Source: Lysobacterales bacterium (GTDB lineage: Bacteria; Pseudomonadota; Gammaproteobacteria; Xanthomonadales; Ahniellaceae). Taken from it: a stretch of DNA of 64,000 bases. The stretch lies in NCBI GenBank assembly GCA_016721845.1, contig JADKHK010000013.1:1-64000 (forward strand), in the 5' to 3' direction. Each line of letters begins with the position of its first letter. Position 1 is the stretch's first letter. Both the position numbers and the translations under genes were made by a program. The notes under the pieces were generated by a model that saw nothing but the letters and a program-made list of their open reading frames with translations, ran no database searches and had not been told where the DNA came from. Positions 20,127 through 28,103 of this stretch are shown here, in pieces.

Positions 20127-21140
20127 ATGGCGATCAAGGTCGCGATCAATGGCTACGGCCGCATCGGCCGCAACATCCTGCGTGCGTTGTACGAATCGGG
20201 TCGCAATGGCGAGATCCGGATCGTCGCGATCAACGACCTCGGCGACGCCGAGACCAATGCGCACCTGACCCGCTACGACACCGCGCACGGCAAGTTCAAC
20301 GCCCAGGTCAGTGTCGAGGGCGATCACATGATCGTCAACGGCGACCGCATCCGGGTCTGCGCCGAGCGCGATCCGGGCAAGCTGCCTTGGGCCGAGCTGG
20401 GCATCGACGTGGTGTTCGAATGCACCGGGCTGTTCACCTCGAAGGCCAAGGCCGGCGCGCACCTCACCGCCGGCGCGAAGAAGGTGATCATTTCCGCGCC
20501 GGGCGAAAAGGACGTCGACAACACCGTCGTGTTCGGTGTCAACGACGGCACCCTGAAAGCCTCCGATACCGTCATCTCGAACGCGTCCTGCACGACCAAT
20601 TGCCTGGCGCCGCTGGCCAAGGTCCTGCACGAGAAGATCGGCATCGTGCATGGCCTGATGACGACCATTCATGCCTACACCAACGACCAGGTGCTGACCG
20701 ACGTGTTCCACAAGGACCTGCGGCGCGCCCGTTCGGCGACGATGTCGCAGATCCCGACCAAGACCGGCGCCGCCGCCGCGGTCGGGCTGGTGCTGCCGGA
20801 ATTGAACGGCAAGCTCACCGGCTTCTCGATGCGCGTGCCGACCATCAATGTCTCGGTCGTCGACCTCAGCTTCGTCGCGAAGCGCGAGACCACGAAGGAC
20901 GAAATCGACGCGGTCGTGAAGGCGGCATCGGACGGAGCGCTCAAGAACATCCTCGGCTTCAACACCCAGCCGCTGGTCTCGGTCGACTTCAACCACGATC
21001 CGCACAGCTCGATCTACGACAGCACGCTGACCCAGGTCATGGGCGGCACCCTGGTCAAGGTCTGCGCCTGGTACGACAACGAGTGGGGTTTCAGCAACCG
21101 CATGCTCGACACCACGCTGGCGCTGATGGCCGCGAAGTAA
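20127..21140 (+). CDS. gapA: Type I glyceraldehyde-3-phosphate dehydrogenase
   Basis: Oxidises and phosphorylates glyceraldehyde 3-phosphate with NAD in glycolysis. The 337-aa protein begins MAIKVAINGYGRIGRNILRA, the NAD-binding Rossmann motif. The catalytic Cys 155 is in SNASCTTNCLAPLAK. Other hallmarks are HAYTNDQ, RRARSATMSQIPTKTGAA and the C-terminal WYDNEWGFSNRM. Only one gap gene is seen in this window. A strong terminator follows at once. pgk and pyk lie 15-22 kb away and are not in the same operon. Confidence 0.98.
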   Translation: MAIKVAINGYGRIGRNILRALYESGRNGEIRIVAINDLGDAETNAHLTRYDTAHGKFNAQVSVEGDHMIVNGDRIRVCAERDPGKLPWAELGIDVVFECTGLFTSKAKAGAHLTAGAKKVIISAPGEKDVDNTVVFGVNDGTLKASDTVISNASCTTNCLAPLAKVLHEKIGIVHGLMTTIHAYTNDQVLTDVFHKDLRRARSATMSQIPTKTGAAAAVGLVLPELNGKLTGFSMRVPTINVSVVDLSFVAKRETTKDEIDAVVKAASDGALKNILGFNTQPLVSVDFNHDPHSSIYDSTLTQVMGGTLVKVCAWYDNEWGFSNRMLDTTLALMAAK

Positions 21141-21163
21141 GCCACGCCGTCGACGTTGCACAT

Positions 21164-21200
21164 GAAAAGGCCGCTGCATCGCTGCAGCGGCCTTTTGTTT
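21164..21200 (+). terminator. Intrinsic terminator after gapA (copy 1 of a 37-base repeat)
   Basis: AAAAGGCCGCTGC and GCAGCGGCCTTTT form a 13-base stem with a short loop and T-tract. The 37-base block recurs identically and in the same orientation at 21698-21734, on the far side of the small low-GC gene. Confidence 0.92.
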
Positions 21201-21233
21201 GTCGGATCATTCATTTGCGATCGGAGTCCATTG

Positions 21234-21629
21234 ATGAATGCAGAATTGAGTACAGACCATGCGGGCAGGTTGCTTGGACTCCGTTGTCACGATGGCTACC
21301 TGATTGCAGTATCGGTGAGCGAGCCGCATTCTGCTCGACTCGACTTTCGTCGTCTCGACGGCTCGCTTGCAATGCTCAGTCTGTCGGGTGTCCGATATCT
21401 TGCCGTCGATAGTTTCCTACATGGGAATATTGTGGACACGGCCTACCTTTGGCCAGTTCTTGAAGCGCCGAAGTATCAGCGTCTGGACGCAGCCAAGGCA
21501 TTCTCGATCAACGAGCCTTCGTTGGATCGGGAAAACTCGCTTGGAGCGACTTCGCTCTTCGTGCTCGAATGTTCATATGGTGCGACCGTGCATGCATTGA
21601 TCTCGAATGCGGTGATGTCCGAGGGATAA
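21234..21629 (+). CDS. Low-GC orphan protein (131 aa)
   Basis: Small protein of unknown function beginning MNAELSTDHAGRLLGLRCHD. ATG 21234 follows GGAG by eight bases. No signal peptide, membrane segment or known motif is visible; the pattern of alternating hydrophobics (YLIAVSVSEPHSARLDFRRL) suggests a beta-rich fold, possibly an immunity-like or carbohydrate-sensing domain, but that is speculation. GC content is clearly below that of gapA and the aminopeptidase. It lies exactly between two identical terminator repeats, which suggests insertion or local duplication. Confidence 0.6.
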   Translation: MNAELSTDHAGRLLGLRCHDGYLIAVSVSEPHSARLDFRRLDGSLAMLSLSGVRYLAVDSFLHGNIVDTAYLWPVLEAPKYQRLDAAKAFSINEPSLDRENSLGATSLFVLECSYGATVHALISNAVMSEG

Positions 21630-21697
21630 TCGAAGCATGATTCGTCATGGATGCGAATAGATCCGCATCTGTTTGGACGACTCGGATTGCCGATAAC

Positions 21698-21734
21698 GAA
21701 AAGGCCGCTGCATCGCTGCAGCGGCCTTTTGTTT
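21698..21734. terminator. Intrinsic terminator (copy 2 of the 37-base repeat)
   Basis: Identical to the block following gapA. It lies between the low-GC orphan and the convergent M1 aminopeptidase. Because the stem begins with AAAA and ends with TTTT, it can terminate transcription from both sides. Confidence 0.88.
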
Positions 21735-21748
21735 TGGTGCAGGGCGGA

Positions 21749-24400
21749 TCAGTGCTGTTGGTGCTTGGCGACGCGCGCGGCGCAGAGCTTCACGCCTTCG
21801 ACCGACTGCGCAACCGCGCGCGGGCCGCCGTCGAGGTTCTTCGCACGAGCGCCGAAGAACTGCTGCAACTGTTCGGCGCCTTGCGGCGTGCAGGCCGCGA
21901 CCGACGCGTAGTAGACGACCTTGCCCTGCCACACCGACGGCACCTTGGCGACGAAAGCGTCGTAGTGACCGATCACGAAGTCCCACAGCAGCGGATGCAG
22001 TGCGGGATCGCTTGCGGCACTGAAATAGATGCGGCCCATCTCGCCGGACTTCACGTGCGTCCCAAGACCCAGCGCCAGCGCGCGCTTCATCAGCGCGACG
22101 TCCTTGCTGCTCGTCAATGCCGCCATCAGTGCCGAGCGCACGACCGAGTCCTCGTTGCGGGCGAGATGTTGCTCGGCGAGATCGAAGGCTTTGGCACCGT
22201 CCGTCATCACCGCGGCGCGCAGCGACGGCGCGAGCAGGTCGCGATGCACACTGTCGATGGCGAGACGACCGTCGCCGCCGAGGCCGAGCACGCGACGACC
22301 GCGTGCGGCGAGCTCATCCATCAGCCACTTCGGTTGACCGTGTTCGATCAATGCATCGACGAGATCCGTGCGCAGGGACTTGGTCGACTCGCTCTCGGTG
22401 GCGCCCGGCTCGATGCCGAGTTTGCGCAAGTGTTCGCCCCAGATATCGCGCAGCATCGCGTCGATGCGATCGCGCTGCGCCGCAGTCGCGACACGTTCCT
22501 TGATCCATTCGAGGTTGCCGAGCGGGGCCGTGATCACGTCACCCTGGGTCGCGGTCGCGAAGCGCGGCGCGGCGTCGAGGTATTCGCTGACGCTCAGCGC
22601 GCCGGCGTCGAAGGCGGCACCGACGCTGTCGGCCAGCACGCGCTGTTCGAACGGATTGAGCTTGGCGAAGGCGGCATTCAGCGCGGTCTGTGCCGCAGGA
22701 TCCAGGCGGAAGCGGTAATAGCCGGCGCCGTCGGCATTCGGATGGACGTAGTCGGGGCAGGTGTCGCCCGACAATGCGACCGAACTGTTCGCGGCATCGA
22801 GCAGATGGCATTCGACCGCACTGGCGTCGCCGCGACCAACGCGTACGCACATCGGCACGAGCCACGTGCCCGTGCCGGGAAAGCTGGCGCCGATCGGCGC
22901 ATAGCGCGATTGCGCCACGCGGAGCGTCGCCTTGCCGTCGGTACAGGCCAGCGTGGTATCCAGCATCGGCACGCCGGGCTGGTCGGTGAAACTGGCGAAG
23001 GCCTTGCGCAACACATCCGGTTGGTCGCTCTGGGCCGACAGCGAATCGGCGAGGTCGGTGCTGGTCGCGTTGGCAAAGGCGAACTTGCGCATGTGTGCGC
23101 GCAACGCGGCGCGGAATTTGTCCCGGCCGAGATAGCGTTCCATCATCGACAGCACGGCGCCACCCTTCTGGTAGGTGATGCCGTCGAACGTGCTGCTGAC
23201 CTCGGTCCAGTCGTCGACCGGGTTATGGATGCGGCGCGCGGTCGCGAGGCTGTCCGAGCCCATCGCGTCGAGGCCGCGGCCGAGCAGGTCCATGTCCGCT
23301 TCCAGCTCCGGGTAGAGGCCGTGCGTGATCTTGGCCGAAATCCAGGTGGCGAAAGCTTCGTTCAGCCAGATGTCGTCCCACCACGGCATGGTGACGACGT
23401 CGCCGAACCACTGGTGGCCGAGTTCGTGCGCGTGCGTGCCGATGGCACCGCGGCGCTGCGAAGTGGCCGACTTCAAGTCGACGAACATCAGCGAATCGCG
23501 ATAGGTGATCAGGCCCGGGTTCTCCATCGCGCCGTAAGCGAAATCGGGCGCGGCCAGCAAGTCGAGCTTGTCGTAGGGATAGGCGAAGTCGAAGTAGTCC
23601 TCGAGCGCGATGACGATCTTGGCCGTCTCGCCCAGCATGTAACGCATGCGCGGGCTCTGGCCCTTTGCGGCCACACCGCGCAGGGGAATGACGTGATCTC
23701 GCAACGCGGTCTTCGGAATCGCGTCGAACTCGACCAGTTCCCACGGCCCGACCGCGAACGCGATCAGGTAACTCGGCAGCGGCTTGGTCTGTGCGTAGCG
23801 GTGCTTGACCCAGCCGTCGGCAAGCGTTTCGACGCCGGTTTCCTGCGTATTGAAGATCGCGGTATCGCCCTTCGGTGCCGAAATCGTGAACGTCCACGGC
23901 GTCTTGAAGGCCGGTTCGTCGAAGCTCGGAAATGCATTGCGCGCACCCAGCGGTTCCATCTGCGTCATCACGTAGTCGGCGCCGCCGGTCTTGACCTTGT
24001 AAGCGCCCTGCAGGCGCTGGTCGTAGGGCGCGTCGAAGCGCAATTGCAGCTGCCAGTGCCCGGGCGTGATCGGCTGCGTGCTGTCGACGCGCACGGTGCC
24101 GCCGGCGGCGTCGACCGTTTCGGTCTTCGCGGCGATGCTCGGCGTGCCTGCGCGAACCAATTGCACGTCGGCCATCGTGCTGCCGCGGGCGTGGATGAAG
24201 AAATGGTCGGTCGCTTCCTTCACGTCGAGATCGATGCGGACGACGCCGCTGTAGCGATCGGCGCGGGCGTCCATGCGCAGATCGACCTCGTAGGCGGTCG
24301 GCACGACTTGCCGCGGCAACTTCCCGCGCGGTACGTCGGATGGGGCCGCAGACGCATTCACTGCAACGAAGACGGCAGCAAGCAACAGGGTTCTGAACAT
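21749..24400 (-). CDS. Secreted M1-family zinc aminopeptidase
   Basis: Exported metallopeptidase of 883 aa that removes N-terminal residues from peptides. A signal peptide (MFRTLLLAAVFVAVNASA) precedes the mature chain. The exopeptidase motif YGAMENPG and the zinc motif HELGHQWFG with the downstream glutamate in WLNEAFATW are complete. The C-terminal ERAP1-like helical domain follows. E. coli PepN is cytoplasmic and lacks a signal, so this enzyme is better compared with periplasmic or secreted M1 enzymes. It is divergent from the glycosyltransferase gene with a 177-base spacer containing Pho-box-like repeats on the other strand. Confidence 0.95.
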   Translation of the reverse strand: MFRTLLLAAVFVAVNASAAPSDVPRGKLPRQVVPTAYEVDLRMDARADRYSGVVRIDLDVKEATDHFFIHARGSTMADVQLVRAGTPSIAAKTETVDAAGGTVRVDSTQPITPGHWQLQLRFDAPYDQRLQGAYKVKTGGADYVMTQMEPLGARNAFPSFDEPAFKTPWTFTISAPKGDTAIFNTQETGVETLADGWVKHRYAQTKPLPSYLIAFAVGPWELVEFDAIPKTALRDHVIPLRGVAAKGQSPRMRYMLGETAKIVIALEDYFDFAYPYDKLDLLAAPDFAYGAMENPGLITYRDSLMFVDLKSATSQRRGAIGTHAHELGHQWFGDVVTMPWWDDIWLNEAFATWISAKITHGLYPELEADMDLLGRGLDAMGSDSLATARRIHNPVDDWTEVSSTFDGITYQKGGAVLSMMERYLGRDKFRAALRAHMRKFAFANATSTDLADSLSAQSDQPDVLRKAFASFTDQPGVPMLDTTLACTDGKATLRVAQSRYAPIGASFPGTGTWLVPMCVRVGRGDASAVECHLLDAANSSVALSGDTCPDYVHPNADGAGYYRFRLDPAAQTALNAAFAKLNPFEQRVLADSVGAAFDAGALSVSEYLDAAPRFATATQGDVITAPLGNLEWIKERVATAAQRDRIDAMLRDIWGEHLRKLGIEPGATESESTKSLRTDLVDALIEHGQPKWLMDELAARGRRVLGLGGDGRLAIDSVHRDLLAPSLRAAVMTDGAKAFDLAEQHLARNEDSVVRSALMAALTSSKDVALMKRALALGLGTHVKSGEMGRIYFSAASDPALHPLLWDFVIGHYDAFVAKVPSVWQGKVVYYASVAACTPQGAEQLQQFFGARAKNLDGGPRAVAQSVEGVKLCAARVAKHQQH

Positions 24401-24500
24401 GGGCGATCCTCCGTAATCCGCCGATGCTAACGAGGCGGCGTGTGCGCAAACGTGACGCGGGACGGATCGTGCGTGCGCTGCGGCTGGCCGTGGCCCGGAC

Positions 24501-24544
24501 GCGTCATGGCGGCGTCATCGTCGCTTCATCGCAACGTCAAGCAC
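24501..24544 (+). promoter_or_regulatory. Pho-box-like tandem 11-base repeats
   Basis: Four successive 11-base units carry TCAT, TCAT, TCAT and TCAA at the same offset: GCGTCATGGCG, GCGTCATCGTC, GCTTCATCGCA, ACGTCAAGCAC. PhoB binds direct repeats with the core TGTCA and an 11-base period, so this fits two adjacent Pho boxes, with the T of TGTCA replaced by C. The array ends 33 bases before the glycosyltransferase ATG, a suitable place for activation. The assignment is by pattern only. Confidence 0.55.
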
Positions 24545-24577
24545 GAGCGCCAGCATGCCGGGAAACCGGAGCACTGC

Positions 24578-25723
24578 ATGCGCATCGCTGTCGTCACCGA
24601 GACCTATCCGCCCGAGATCAACGGGGTTGCGTTGACGGTGCAGAATTTCGTCGAGCAACTTGCAGCCCTCGGTCACGACGTGCTGCTGACGCGCCCCGGC
24701 CAGCCCGGAATGGACGATCCCGCGATGCCCGCGGGCGTACGTGAGCATCGGGTCCGCGGCGCAGCACTGCCGCGCTATCCGGGTCTGAGCTTCGGGTGGC
24801 CGGCCGGCGCCGCGCTTCGGGCTTTGTGGCAATCCTGGCGCCCGGATGCGGTCTATATCGCGACCGAAGGGCCGCTCGGCTGGTCGGCATTGAACGTCGC
24901 CAACCACTACGCCATTCCGGCCGCGACCGGATTTCATACCCGCTTCGACGAATTCGTCGCGCATTACGGCGCCGGTGTGTTGACGGCGCTGGCGTTCGCG
25001 TGGATGCGCCGCTTCCACAACCGCGGGCAGGCCACCTTGGTGCCGACCGGCGAGTTGCAGCAGTTCCTCGAAACGCGCGGCTTCCGCCATGTGCGTCAGC
25101 TGGCGCGTGCGGTCGACACGCGTCAGTTTCATCCCGATCGCCGCAGCGAGGCGTTGCGTGCGCAATGGGGCCTGACGCGGGGGCAGCTTGCGGTGATCCA
25201 TGTCGGGCGCATCGCGGCGGAAAAGAATCTGGCCTTGCTGGCGCGCAGCTTCGATGCGATCCAGGCGGCGCGTCCGGATGCGCGCTGCATCGTCGTCGGC
25301 GATGGTCCGGCCTTGCCGGCCCTGCGTGCGCAGCAGTCCGGGTTCGTCTTCACGGGCATGCGTCGCGGCGACGATCTGGCCGCGCATTTTGCGTCCGGGG
25401 ATCTGTTCCTGTTTCCGAGCCTGACCGAGACCTTCGGCAACGTGACCCTCGAAGCCATGGCCAGCGGCGTTCCGGTGGTCGCGTTCGACTATGGTGCGGC
25501 GCGCGAACATCTGCGCGACCGCCACTCCGGTGCGGCGGTGGCGTTTGGCGACGCGGATGCCTATGTCGGGGCCGCCGTGGGCCTGGCCTTCGACGACGAT
25601 TTGCGACGGCGCTGCGCACTCGCGGCACTCGATCGCGTGCGTGGACTGAGCCAGCGCGCGGTCGCCGAGGCGCTGGTGCGCTTGCTGTCCGAGCCGCGGA
25701 CGGGCACGGCGAGGGCGGTCTGA
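24578..25723 (+). CDS. GT4-type glycosyltransferase, possibly for glycolipid synthesis
   Basis: GT-B fold glycosyltransferase of 381 aa. The N-terminus MRIAVVTETYPPEINGVALT is typical of lipid glucosyl/mannosyltransferases such as SqdX and PimB-like enzymes. Donor-site features include VIHVGRIAAEKNLALLARSF and the EX7E element ETFGNVTLE. In several proteobacteria related enzymes make glycolipids from diacylglycerol under phosphate starvation. Here the Pho-box-like repeats upstream and the PAP2 phosphatase, whose ATG overlaps this stop (TGATG), support that idea. Acceptor and sugar donor are not deducible. Confidence 0.87.
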   Translation: MRIAVVTETYPPEINGVALTVQNFVEQLAALGHDVLLTRPGQPGMDDPAMPAGVREHRVRGAALPRYPGLSFGWPAGAALRALWQSWRPDAVYIATEGPLGWSALNVANHYAIPAATGFHTRFDEFVAHYGAGVLTALAFAWMRRFHNRGQATLVPTGELQQFLETRGFRHVRQLARAVDTRQFHPDRRSEALRAQWGLTRGQLAVIHVGRIAAEKNLALLARSFDAIQAARPDARCIVVGDGPALPALRAQQSGFVFTGMRRGDDLAAHFASGDLFLFPSLTETFGNVTLEAMASGVPVVAFDYGAAREHLRDRHSGAAVAFGDADAYVGAAVGLAFDDDLRRRCALAALDRVRGLSQRAVAEALVRLLSEPRTGTARAV

Positions 25724-26259
25724 TGCGCCACGTGCCGCGCTTCGATCACCCGGTGACCGCACCCGAATTGCGCCTGTGCCTGCGCATGAATCGCTACGGC
25801 GCGGCGCCTGCGGTCCGTCGCGGCTTCGCCTTCGTCAGTCGGCTCGGCGATGGCGTGCTCTGGTATGCGCTGATGCTGCTGTTGCCCCTGTTCGACGGAC
25901 TCGCCGGCCTGCATGCCAGCCTGCACCTTGCCTTCGTCGGCCTGATCGCGCTCGGGTTGTATCGCGGGCTCAAGCACTGCACGCGGCGGCCGCGACCGTT
26001 CGCGCGACACCGTTCCATCACGGCGCACATCGCGCCGCTGGACGAATTCTCGTTTCCTTCCGGGCATACCCTGCATGCGGTCGCATTCACCCTGGTCGCG
26101 ACGCATTACTACCCGGCGCTCGGGCTCCTGCTGTGGCCGTTCGCGATCCTGGTGGCGCTATCGCGGGTGGTGCTCGGACTGCATTACCCGAGCGACGTGC
26201 TCGCGGCGACGGTCATCGCCCTCGGGCTTGCCCGCGGCAGCATCGCCTTCATCGCCTGA
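25723..26259 (+). CDS. PAP2-family membrane phosphatase
   Basis: Integral membrane phosphatase of 178 aa. The three catalytic blocks of type 2 phosphatidic acid phosphatases are present in order: KHCTRRPRP, FPSGHTLHA and SRVVLGLHYPSD, containing the catalytic His residues. Enzymes of this type dephosphorylate phosphatidate, undecaprenyl pyrophosphate or related lipids. Its start overlaps the glycosyltransferase stop by one base, so the two proteins are translationally coupled. A shared pathway, producing diacylglycerol and then glycosylating it, is plausible but inferred. Confidence 0.9.
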   Translation: MRHVPRFDHPVTAPELRLCLRMNRYGAAPAVRRGFAFVSRLGDGVLWYALMLLLPLFDGLAGLHASLHLAFVGLIALGLYRGLKHCTRRPRPFARHRSITAHIAPLDEFSFPSGHTLHAVAFTLVATHYYPALGLLLWPFAILVALSRVVLGLHYPSDVLAATVIALGLARGSIAFIA

Positions 26260-26333
26260 TCCGCATCCGGCCCTTGCGGTCCGGGGTGCCCCTTGCCGAT
26301 ACTGGCGGTTGCCGTGTCCATGGAAAGGGGCCG

Positions 26334-27167
26334 ATGAATTACCGCCACGTCTATCACGCAGGCAATTTCGCCGACGTGCTCAAGCATGTCGTGCTGATTG
26401 CGCTGATCGAAGCGTTGAAGACCAAGCAGACGCCGTTCGCCGTGCTCGATACGCACGCCGGTGCCGGGCGCTATTCGCTGGCCTCGGAAGAGGCGCTGAA
26501 AACCGGTGAATTCCGTGATGGTGTGATGCGCCTGCTGGCGGCCGAACGCCTGCCGACCCTGGTCCATGCCTATCTCAACCTGGTGCGGCCGCAGAATGGC
26601 GTGCAGCATTATCCGGGCTCGCCCTTGATCGCTGCGCAGTTGCTGCGCGACAGCGATCGCCTGATCCTGTGCGAAGTGCAGGACACCGAAGTCGAGTCGC
26701 TGCGGCAATTGTTCGCCCGCGATGGCCGCGTCGCCGTGCACCAGCGTGATGGCTATCAAGCGATGGCCGCACTGTTGCCGCCGGCGGAAAAACGCGGCCT
26801 GGTCTTGATCGACTCGCCGTTCGAGGCGCAGGAACAGGAATTCCGCATCATCGAGGGGGCGCTTGCCGCGGCGCACAAGCGCTTCGCGAACGGTGTTTAC
26901 GCAGTCTGGTATCCGATCAAACTGCGCCAGTCGGTGCTGCCTTTCCATCGCTGGCTGAAGGAATCGGGCATGCGCAAGGTGCTGGTGGCCGAGATCTGCG
27001 TGCATCCGGACAATTCCGCGCTGCGCCTGAATGGTTGCGGCATGGCCATCATCAATGCGCCGTACAAGCTCGATCGCACGCTGGCGGAAATGTTGCCGAC
27101 GCTCGCGACCACCCTGGCACAAAGCCGCTACGCGCAGTTCAAGCTCGAATGGCTGGTCGAGGACTGA
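26334..27167 (+). CDS. rlmJ: 23S rRNA (adenine-2030-N6)-methyltransferase RlmJ
   Basis: SAM-dependent methyltransferase modifying A2030 of 23S rRNA. ATG 26334 follows GGAAAGGGG and gives 277 aa starting MNYRHVYHAGNFADVLKHVV, the family signature. The SAM-binding region is VLDTHAGAGRYSL. The catalytic DPPY-type motif is represented by LVLIDSPFEAQ, as usual in RlmJ, where Ser replaces the first Pro. The conserved C-terminal region LNGCGMAIINAPYKLD is complete. The Slp-like lipoprotein gene starts within its last 19 bases. Confidence 0.96.
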   Translation: MNYRHVYHAGNFADVLKHVVLIALIEALKTKQTPFAVLDTHAGAGRYSLASEEALKTGEFRDGVMRLLAAERLPTLVHAYLNLVRPQNGVQHYPGSPLIAAQLLRDSDRLILCEVQDTEVESLRQLFARDGRVAVHQRDGYQAMAALLPPAEKRGLVLIDSPFEAQEQEFRIIEGALAAAHKRFANGVYAVWYPIKLRQSVLPFHRWLKESGMRKVLVAEICVHPDNSALRLNGCGMAIINAPYKLDRTLAEMLPTLATTLAQSRYAQFKLEWLVED

Positions 27168-27628
27168 TCGCGGCGGCGCTGGCCGCCCTGCTTGCCGCCT
27201 GCGCGGCGCCGGCGCCCTTCGTGTCCGACGGTGCACGCGTCGATGTCCCGGCTTATGCCGCGGCCCAGGCGGACGTGGGTGACATCGAGGTGATCTGGGG
27301 CGGCATGATCGTCGCGGTGCGCGATCATGCCGACGGCAGCGAGATCGAGGTGCTGGCGCAACCGCTCGATCGCCGCCAACGGCCGATCACGCAGGCGCCG
27401 ACACAGGGTCGGTTCGTGATTCGCGTGACGCAGCGACTCACGCGCTTCGACGCACCCGAGGGTCGTTACCTGACCGTACGCGGCCGCATCATCGGCAGCG
27501 CCGAGGGACACATCGGCCAGGCGCCGTATCGCTATCCGATCCTCGCCGACGCGCGTTGGGCGTTGTGGAAGTCCGGATTCCAGTTCGACGACGCGCAATG
27601 GTCGCTCGGCGTCGGCGTCTCGCTGTGA
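27149..27628 (+). CDS. Slp-family outer-membrane lipoprotein
   Basis: Lipoprotein of 159 aa. ATG 27149 starts inside the rlmJ gene (19-base overlap) and opens a short signal peptide with lipobox LLAAC. The mature part has the Slp-like beginning DVPAYAAAQADVGDIEVIWG and the strands WGGMIVAVRDHADGSEIEVL and GRYLTVRGRIIGSAEGHIG. E. coli Slp is a starvation- and acid-induced outer-membrane lipoprotein of uncertain function. Its coupling to rlmJ probably reflects operon economy. Confidence 0.85.
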   Translation: MAGRGLIAAALAALLAACAAPAPFVSDGARVDVPAYAAAQADVGDIEVIWGGMIVAVRDHADGSEIEVLAQPLDRRQRPITQAPTQGRFVIRVTQRLTRFDAPEGRYLTVRGRIIGSAEGHIGQAPYRYPILADARWALWKSGFQFDDAQWSLGVGVSL

Positions 27629-27638
27629 CAACGCCGTC

Positions 27639-28103
27639 ATGAGTGTGCCGCGCATCGTCGTGCGGCGCTCGCCGATCCATGGTCGCGGCGTGTTCGCGAA
27701 TGTCGACCTGCCGGCGCGGACGCGCGTGCTCGAATACCGCGGCGAACGCATCGACAGCGCCGAAGCCTTTCGCCGTCATGGCGACAACAGCGGGCTCGGT
27801 GAAACCTACCTGTTCGCAGTCAACGCGCACTGGCTGATCGACGGCAACGTCGGTGGCAGCAGTGCACGTTTCGTCAACCACAGCTGTGCGCCGAATTGCG
27901 AAGCGTTGGTCTGGGTCGACATCGACGGCGACGAACGCCGCGACCGTGTCTACATCGAGACCTTGCGCCGGATCCGCAAGGGCGAGGAACTGGTGTTCGA
28001 CTACGCACTCGAACTCAGCCATGAAGTCTCGCGCGCCGAGCGCGAACGCTGGCGTTGCCGCTGCGGTGCCAGGCGTTGCCGCGGCAGCATGCTCGCCGCC
28101 TAG
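27639..28103 (+). CDS. SET-domain protein-lysine methyltransferase
   Basis: Compact 154-aa SET-domain protein with SAM-dependent methyltransferase motifs. N-terminal SPIHGRGVFANVDLPA, the pseudoknot strand RFVNHSCAPNCEA and GEELVFDYAL are the canonical SET blocks. A post-SET zinc-binding cluster, CRCGARRCRG, ends the protein. Bacterial SET proteins are less common than eukaryotic ones, and most have no proven target. Ribosomal or nucleoid proteins are possible substrates. It begins ten bases after the Slp-like stop and converges on the cation transporter with a four-base overlap. Confidence 0.93.
   Translation: MSVPRIVVRRSPIHGRGVFANVDLPARTRVLEYRGERIDSAEAFRRHGDNSGLGETYLFAVNAHWLIDGNVGGSSARFVNHSCAPNCEALVWVDIDGDERRDRVYIETLRRIRKGEELVFDYALELSHEVSRAERERWRCRCGARRCRGSMLAA

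Noticed and set aside
27035..27148. Longer N-terminus for the Slp-like lipoprotein
   Set aside because: It would overlap rlmJ extensively and bury the signal peptide; the lipobox sets the start at 27149.
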